Source: Phycisphaerales bacterium (lineage in GTDB: Bacteria > Planctomycetota > Phycisphaerae > UBA1845). From it: a DNA stretch of 64,000 nt. The notes below the pieces were generated by a model. That model was not told the DNA's origin and searched no databases. It saw only the letters and a list, made by a program, of their open reading frames with translations. The first letter of the stretch is position 1. Every line of letters starts with the position of its first letter. The DNA lies in contig JADZBE010000013.1 of assembly GCA_020852275.1 (NCBI GenBank), positions 62,001 to 126,000 of the forward strand. Reading direction: 5' to 3'. Positions 59,465 to 64,000 of this stretch are shown here, in pieces. Made by a program: the position numbers and the translations under genes.

Positions 59465-60124
59465 CGCGGGGCCGGAAACGCAGGGGCGCCGACTCCGCCC
59501 CGTGCCGACACCTCGTGTCCACGATTCAGCCGTCGCCTCGGAACTTTCGCCTCATCCCCTTGGACATCCCAGCACCGAACGTGCTGGGCGACTATCGGAA
59601 TCCCCGATGAGGCACAAGTCGATCAGGCAGCGCTCGAGAACAAATCAAGCCTGTTCTGTCTTCGGAGACAGGATTTGCAGGATGAACAGGATGGACGCAT
59701 TCCCGCGGCCAAAGGCCCGAAACATCACCATCCTGTTCATGGAGTTCGTCCTGTCCTTTTCGGAGTGTTCCTGTTGCTGCTCAGCGACGCACCATGCGGT
59801 TTCCGCCGCCGCGATCCGCTCGACCGCTGCGTTTGCCAACCCCCGGCGTGATCCTTACGATTCGTCTTTCTGCCGCGGTTTTGGCGTCGGCATCCCCGTC
59901 GCAACGGGGATGGCCAGGCTGGAATCTTTGCGGCCACGGAGGTTAGCGGCTTCAACGCCTCGGCGCTGGGGACCGATACACAGGAGAGGCGCGGGCGTTT
60001 GAGCGGGCGGGCAGCCGCAGTGCCGCGCCGGTTGCATTTCCACGCGGCGACGCCATGCGTTCGGACCTTGGGGCGGGGGATCGCCCAGGGAACTCGACGT
60101 CGCTTGGATCAGGAGCTTGCTTGC
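59465..60124. other. 660-base region before metK
   Basis: It contains the inverted repeat at 59667-59755 and otherwise nothing recognisable. I looked for a SAM-type riboswitch before metK and did not see the core of a class I know. The ORF-track start of the metK frame at 59999 is upstream of the real start. Confidence 0.5.
59667..59755. repeat. 28-bp inverted repeat of the CAGGATNAACAGGAT type
   Basis: GACAGGATTTGCAGGATGAA-CAGGATGG (59667-59694) faces CCATCCTGTTCATGGAGTTC-GTCCTGTC (59728-59755). A run CTTTTC follows the right arm, so it could end deoC transcription. The internal motif resembles repeats known from many bacterial genomes. Confidence 0.8.
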
Positions 60125-61381
60125 ATGAGTTCATCGTCAGCCAACGGATCGTTTTGTTTCTCCTCCGAGTGCGTCTCCATGGGGCACCCGGACAAGGTGG
60201 CCGACCAGCTCTCCGACGCGGTTCTCGACAGCCTGCTGAAGCACGATCCGGACGCGCGCGTGGCGGTCGAGTCGTTGGTGACGACGGGTCTGGTCGTGCT
60301 CGCGGGCGAGGTGACGGTGCACAACGAGGCGGCGATGCGCGCGCTCGGCGAGGCGGAGGAAACCGCGCGGGAGACGATCCGCCAGATCGGCTACGACGAC
60401 GCCACGTCGGGCTTCGACTACCGCAGTTGCGCCGTGGTGCGCACGTTGCACGCGCAGTCCGCGGACATCAGCCGCGGCGTCACCTCGGCGCACGACAAGG
60501 AAGAGGAGCAGGGCGCCGGCGACCAAGGGCTGATGTTCGGCTATGCCTGCGACGAGACCTCCAGCTTGATGCCGTTGCCGATCCATCTTTCGCGCCAGAT
60601 CATCGCCAAGCTGACCGATCTGCGCGAGCAGGGTGTGATCGACTGGCTGCGGCCGGACGCCAAGAGCCAGGTCTCCGTGGAGTATCGCGGGGACAAGGCC
60701 GTCGGGCTGCCCACGATCGTCCTTTCGACGCAGCACACGGAGGCGGCGCTGGACAAGCCGTCCGATCCGCAGTCGCTCATGTCGGAAGCCGCGCGGCGAA
60801 AACTCATTGCGGAGGTAATCCGCCCAGTGGTGATGAGCGAATGCCCGGCGCTGTGGTCCGACCGCATCCGATTTCACATCAATCCCACGGGGCGGTTCAT
60901 CATCGGCGGTCCGCACGGCGACAGCGGGCTGACCGGTCGCAAGATCATCGTGGATACCTACGGCGGCTGGGGGCGGCACGGGGGGGGGGCCTTCTCCGGC
61001 AAGGATCCCAGCAAGGTGGACCGCTCCGCCGCCTACATGGCGCGGCACATCGCCAAGAACGTCGTCGCCGCCGGGCTGGCGCGGCGCTGCGAGGTGCAGT
61101 TCGCCTACGCCATCGGCGTGGCCGAGCCGGTCAGCCTCTGGGTGGACACCTTCGGCACGAGTGACCTGTCCAACGAGCGGCTCGTGGAGATCATCCGCGA
61201 CGTGTTCCGCCCGCTCACGCCAAAGGGGATTATCAGCTACCTGAAGCTCAAGAGACCCATCTACCTTTCCACCGCGCGCTACGGACACTTCGGCCGCCAG
61301 GGCGACGGGCGGACGTGGGAGGAGACGAATCGCGCGGCGGACTTGAAGAGCGCGGCCAAGTCGATGGCGGTTCGCGCTTGA
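60125..61381 (+). CDS. metK: S-adenosylmethionine synthetase MetK
   Basis: A 418-aa enzyme from ATG 60125, nine bases after AGGAG. Signatures: '[20 protein letters not shown]' (ATP site His), '[15 protein letters not shown]', '[20 protein letters not shown]'-like '[20 protein letters not shown]', '[20 protein letters not shown]' and '[20 protein letters not shown]'. It makes SAM from methionine and ATP. Slightly longer than E. coli MetK (384), mainly in loops. SAM is used by several enzymes in this window (MoaA, MqnC, the TlyA-like protein), but the genes are not one operon. It is convergent with mqnC, with an 8-base tandem repeat between. Confidence 0.96.
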   Translation: MSSSSANGSFCFSSECVSMGHPDKVADQLSDAVLDSLLKHDPDARVAVESLVTTGLVVLAGEVTVHNEAAMRALGEAEETARETIRQIGYDDATSGFDYRSCAVVRTLHAQSADISRGVTSAHDKEEEQGAGDQGLMFGYACDETSSLMPLPIHLSRQIIAKLTDLREQGVIDWLRPDAKSQVSVEYRGDKAVGLPTIVLSTQHTEAALDKPSDPQSLMSEAARRKLIAEVIRPVVMSECPALWSDRIRFHINPTGRFIIGGPHGDSGLTGRKIIVDTYGGWGRHGGGAFSGKDPSKVDRSAAYMARHIAKNVVAAGLARRCEVQFAYAIGVAEPVSLWVDTFGTSDLSNERLVEIIRDVFRPLTPKGIISYLKLKRPIYLSTARYGHFGRQGDGRTWEETNRAADLKSAAKSMAVRA

Positions 61382-61504
61382 CGAAACCACTGCCCGGGCG
61401 GGGGAGAAGTGATTTTGCTCCTGCTTGGACAGGTTGGAAGCAATGTAGGCCGCTTCCTGAGAGAGGCGAGTGGTTCAAGCCTCGCGAACAGCTCGAATAC
61501 CCGC

Positions 61505-61536
61505 TACCCGAGTACCCGAGTACCCGAGTACCCGAG
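61505..61536. repeat. 8-bp tandem repeat (TACCCGAG)4
   Basis: Four exact copies of TACCCGAG, then CGAGCGAGAGAAAGCGAG, between the convergent ends of metK and mqnC. Such short arrays vary by slippage. Confidence 0.9.
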
Positions 61537-61561
61537 CGAGCGAGAGAAAGCGAGCAGTCGT

Positions 61562-62713
61562 TCAAGACGCGCGGGCCACGGGCTGGTAGTAGCAGTCGCG
61601 CTGCTGCGGCTCCCAGCCGGCGTCGCGGATGAGGTGGCGGATGCGCTCCTCCGTCAGCTTGAACGTCGTGCCCGCGGCGGAGACGACGTTTTCCTCCATC
61701 ATCACCGAACCCATGTCGTTGGCGCCGTAGTAGAGCGCGAGCTGGCCGATCTTTTCGCCCTGTGTCACCCAGCTTGATTGCACGTTGGGGATATTGTCGA
61801 GGTAGAGTCGCGCGAGAGCGTTCATGCGCAGGTACTCGGCCGCGTCGGCGAGGACGAGGTGCTCTCCGTCCGGGACGCGCTTGCGGTCCGGCGGCGGCGG
61901 CTTAACCCGGCCCAGCGGCGTGCCGCCGGGTTGAAACGTCCAGCAGATGAACGCGGTGAATCCGCCGGTTTCGTCCTGCAGATCGCGGATGCGCCGCAGG
62001 TGTTCGATGCGATCCTCGACCGACTCGACGTGCCCGAACATCATGGTGATGCTGGTGCGCATGCCCAGCAGGTGCGCCTCGCGCATGACGGCAAGGTACT
62101 GCTGCGTGTTTGTCTTGCCCTGCGCGATGCGCTCGCGCACCCGGTCCACAAGGATTTCGCCGCCGCCGCCGGGGATGGTGTCCAGTCCCGCCTCGCGCAG
62201 CTCAAGCAGCACGTCGCGCACGGGCAGGTTGAAGATCTCGTGAAACGCCCATATCTCCGGCGGACTGAACGCGTGGACGTGGATGCGCGGGAAGTTCTTC
62301 TTGATGAACCGCAGCAGCTCCAGATACCACGAAAACGGCAGGATCTCAGCCGGCACCAGACCGCCTTGCATCAGCACCTGCGTCCCGCCGATCGCCTCCA
62401 GCTCTACGATCTTCCGCGCGACTTCGTCCAGCGAGAGCACGTAGCCTTCGGGCAGGTCGGTGCGTCCGGTTTTCATGCCCGGCGGATCGGCCTTGAAGTT
62501 GCAGAAGATGCAGCGCGCCGTGCACCAGTTGGCGTAGTTGATGTTGCGATCGACGACGTAGGTGCGGAACGGCTCGGGGTGGAGGCGCTGCGTGACGGCG
62601 TGCGCGCGGCGCCCCAGCTCGTGGATCGGGCAGTCGAAGTACAGGTCGCGCGCCTCCGCGTCGCGGATGCGCGCTCCGGTTGCGTTCGGCGGCGGAAGGG
62701 CGACGGCGGTCAT
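61562..62713 (-). CDS. mqnC: Cyclic dehypoxanthinyl futalosine synthase MqnC
   Basis: A 383-aa radical-SAM enzyme of the futalosine route to menaquinone. The cluster motif is in 'NWCTARCIFCNFKADPPG' (CxxxCxxC), followed by 'QVLMQGGLVPAEILPFSWYL', 'HAFSPPEIWAF', 'GLDTIPGGGGEILVDRVRER' and 'TSITMMFGHVESVEDRIEHL', all typical. MqnC cyclises dehypoxanthine futalosine. Its ATG at 62713 overlaps the mqnA stop (ATGA), so the two are co-translated, with mqnA first. The other genes of the pathway (mqnB, D, E) are not in the window. Confidence 0.95.
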   Translation of the reverse strand: MTAVALPPPNATGARIRDAEARDLYFDCPIHELGRRAHAVTQRLHPEPFRTYVVDRNINYANWCTARCIFCNFKADPPGMKTGRTDLPEGYVLSLDEVARKIVELEAIGGTQVLMQGGLVPAEILPFSWYLELLRFIKKNFPRIHVHAFSPPEIWAFHEIFNLPVRDVLLELREAGLDTIPGGGGEILVDRVRERIAQGKTNTQQYLAVMREAHLLGMRTSITMMFGHVESVEDRIEHLRRIRDLQDETGGFTAFICWTFQPGGTPLGRVKPPPPDRKRVPDGEHLVLADAAEYLRMNALARLYLDNIPNVQSSWVTQGEKIGQLALYYGANDMGSVMMEENVVSAAGTTFKLTEERIRHLIRDAGWEPQQRDCYYQPVARAS

Positions 62714-63498
62714 GCGAAGACAAGCTCCCGCTGCGGCTCGATGAGCCGGTGTTTCTTGGCCAGCTCCAGGAATCTCGCCATGCCTTCACGCGCCCGCGGC
62801 GTCAGCGTGAAGCGGAGGCGCTGCGTGAGGTATCGCTTCGCCACCGCCACCGGCCAGCCCATGTGCGGGCCGACCTGCTCGGCGATCTCCGCGGCGCGGC
62901 GCACGCCCTCGTCGCGCGCGGCGCTCAAGATCGCCGACAGCGGCGCGGCGTCAAAATCGCCGGGCGCCGCCCACACGGCGAACACGAACGGCAACCCGGT
63001 CAGCGTCTTCCATGCGGCGCCCAGGTCCGTCTCCGTGTCGAACACCGAGGGGCGTTGTGTCACGACCTTGTCACCGATGAGCAGCACGGCATGACTTTCC
63101 TGCGCGCCCGTCCCTTCCCACGGGGCAAGCTCCAGGTCCACGCCGTACATCTCGCGCCACAGCAGCCGCGCCAGCGCGACCGACGTGTGCGAATCGCCGT
63201 CCACGTGCAGGCGCGTGACGCGCTGCGGCGGGACGTTGGAGAACACGCGGACGGTCAGCGTCTCGCCGTCGCAGCCGATGCAGGCGTCGGAGAGGATGCG
63301 CCAGCTCCGCTGATACGTGAGCAAGTCAATGATCGGCACCAGCGCGGCGTCCACCTCGCCGCGCTCCAGCAGCCCCGCCAGCCGAGACGGAACATCCAGC
63401 CGCAGCTCCACGCGCGGGTCCGCCTCCAGCCCGCAGATCAGCGGGCGCGAGTTCAGAAACGACACTACGCCAAGCCGTTGTTTCCTGACTGCTGCCAT
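62710..63498 (-). CDS. mqnA: Chorismate dehydratase MqnA
   Basis: A 262-aa protein from ATG 63498, after GAAGAGAA; the 399-aa ORF has a non-coding extension. 'RLGVVSFLNSRPLICGLEAD', 'PSRLAGLLERGEVDAALVPI', 'VRVFSNVPPQRVTRLHVDGD', 'SHTSVALARLLW' and 'HAVLLIGDKVV' are MqnA motifs on a periplasmic-binding-protein-like fold. It converts chorismate to 3-enolpyruvyl-benzoate, the first step of the futalosine pathway. The end 'FLELAKKHRLIEPQRELVFA' matches family members. It is first of the mqnA-mqnC pair. Confidence 0.94.
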   Translation of the reverse strand: MAAVRKQRLGVVSFLNSRPLICGLEADPRVELRLDVPSRLAGLLERGEVDAALVPIIDLLTYQRSWRILSDACIGCDGETLTVRVFSNVPPQRVTRLHVDGDSHTSVALARLLWREMYGVDLELAPWEGTGAQESHAVLLIGDKVVTQRPSVFDTETDLGAAWKTLTGLPFVFAVWAAPGDFDAAPLSAILSAARDEGVRRAAEIAEQVGPHMGWPVAVAKRYLTQRLRFTLTPRAREGMARFLELAKKHRLIEPQRELVFA

Positions 63499-63896
63499 TC
63501 GGTTCTCTTCAGCGGGCACGCTCCAGGGAGAGTCTCGCCACCTCCCCCTTTCGAAACGGTCCAGAGAGGGTGATTCCCCGGCGATCATCACCCACTTCGT
63601 AACTACGTCACGGGAGCGGAGTGGAGGATTGCACAACCCCGCTTCGACGATACGACCCAGTGCCGCCGCGTCGCAAGCCCACGTTCTTTTTTGAAAACAC
63701 GCGAGGCAGCCGGCGGCTCGCCGACGCATCCTGAATCCAGTACTTCTGCGACGTTCCCCGTTGCGCCCTTGGGCTTCGCCCCATATTGACCGGGCTGTCC
63801 CGATTCGCGGGCCACTGTACTCGAAATCGCAGCCAAGGGCCAAAAACCTGGCATCGCCGGCCAACGCGACGACCTCGCCGTGGAAACCGAAGACCT
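63499..63896. other. Region upstream of mqnA, no convincing gene
   Basis: ORFs on the minus strand (63603-63854, 63608-63991) lack family features and have Arg/Ser-rich translations. This should hold the mqnA promoter; no clear one is seen. Confidence 0.45.
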
Positions 63897-64000
63897 TCAC
63901 TCCTGACACCCACGCAGCCGGATCCCCATGTCCGCAGCGCCATCCTGCTGCTCGAAGCGAGCCTCCGTCCCCAGGATTTCCCGCTGCCCAACCGCAGAAT
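63897..64000 (-). CDS. Possible C-terminal end of an unidentified gene (window edge)
   Basis: On the minus strand one frame enters from the window edge and reads 33 residues ('AVGQREILGTEARFEQQDGA' then 'ADMGIRLRGCQE') to TGA at 63899-63897. The composition looks protein-like, more so than the other two open frames, but it is too short to place. Confidence 0.3.
   Translation of the reverse strand, partial: SAVGQREILGTEARFEQQDGAADMGIRLRGCQE

Noticed and set aside
59890-60124. SAM or SAH riboswitch before metK
   Set aside because: I looked for the conserved cores and saw none; only ordinary GC-rich sequence and a ribosome-binding site.
63603-63991. Minus-strand ORFs upstream of mqnA
   Set aside because: No family features; the mqnA start at 63498 has its own ribosome-binding site. 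Only a 33-residue frame at the edge is kept as a weak partial gene.

Overview
The window looks like a chromosomal segment of a planctomycete, probably a Phycisphaerae-type lineage. This is inferred from gene content and style only. The evidence is: very high GC; a DUF1501 protein; DUF4159 and DUF4331 proteins; large exported propeller and beta-helix proteins; a 'CxRCGYxLxGL...RCPECG' zinc-ribbon membrane protein; a System II (ResB/CcsA) cytochrome c maturation pair; futalosine-pathway menaquinone genes; and intergenic spaces full of palindromic and tandem repeats. No plasmid, phage or intact IS is visible. The only clear mobile-element gene is a decayed IS4/Tn5-type transposase at about 38.3-39.0 kb.

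Layout. 0-8.2 kb: end of a DUF1501 protein, a hotdog-fold dehydratase, then a tight block of three exported proteins (DUF4159 protein, repeat-rich protein, MA-type metalloprotease). 8.3-12.8 kb: a small exported Cys protein, a PilZ protein, a coiled-coil/beta-barrel membrane protein plus a 50-aa membrane peptide just upstream of mreB, then iscX. 13-21 kb: Kelch protein, ResB-like and CcsA-like proteins, rtcB. 21-30.3 kb: beta-helix and FG-GAP exported proteins, a TadG-like von Willebrand protein, a Sel1 protein, a response regulator and a MazF/AF2212-type toxin-antitoxin pair. 30.5-38.3 kb: moaA, CPBP protease with Hsp20, yceH, a hisG-hisD-hisB-like run and a thioredoxin/TPR protein. 38.3-48 kb: dead transposase, an EF-G paralogue, ACT-domain protein, TlyA-like methyltransferase, M28 peptidase, archease and citrate synthase. 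49-58.2 kb: WD40-type exported protein, a very long fliD, tRNA-Ala(TGC), and an ECF sigma / zinc-cupin anti-sigma / DUF4331 module. 58.7-63.5 kb: deoC, metK, mqnC and mqnA.

How genes work together. ResB/CcsA would assemble c-type cytochromes, and MqnA/MqnC make a menaquinone precursor for the same respiratory chain. RtcB and archease, in separate places, form an RNA ligase and its activator. The ECF sigma gene overlaps its anti-sigma gene by 4 nt. The sigma gene and the divergent DUF4331 gene carry the same GAATCC-N16-CGTATCCCCT element at identical spacing, which I read as the promoter of this sigma factor. A sigma-54-type element precedes citrate synthase and a sigma-28-like -10 box precedes fliD.

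The signals most worth a second look are: the ECF regulon motif; the divergent HisD and HisB homologues whose expected metal ligands are changed; the conversion of heptanucleotide repeat DNA into the C-terminus of HisD; the MreC-shaped protein and micropeptide ahead of mreB; a Cys-rich C-terminal module shared by four exported proteins; and several families of dispersed palindromes. Gene starts were chosen from ribosome-binding sites, signal peptides and family alignment from memory. No database search was possible.
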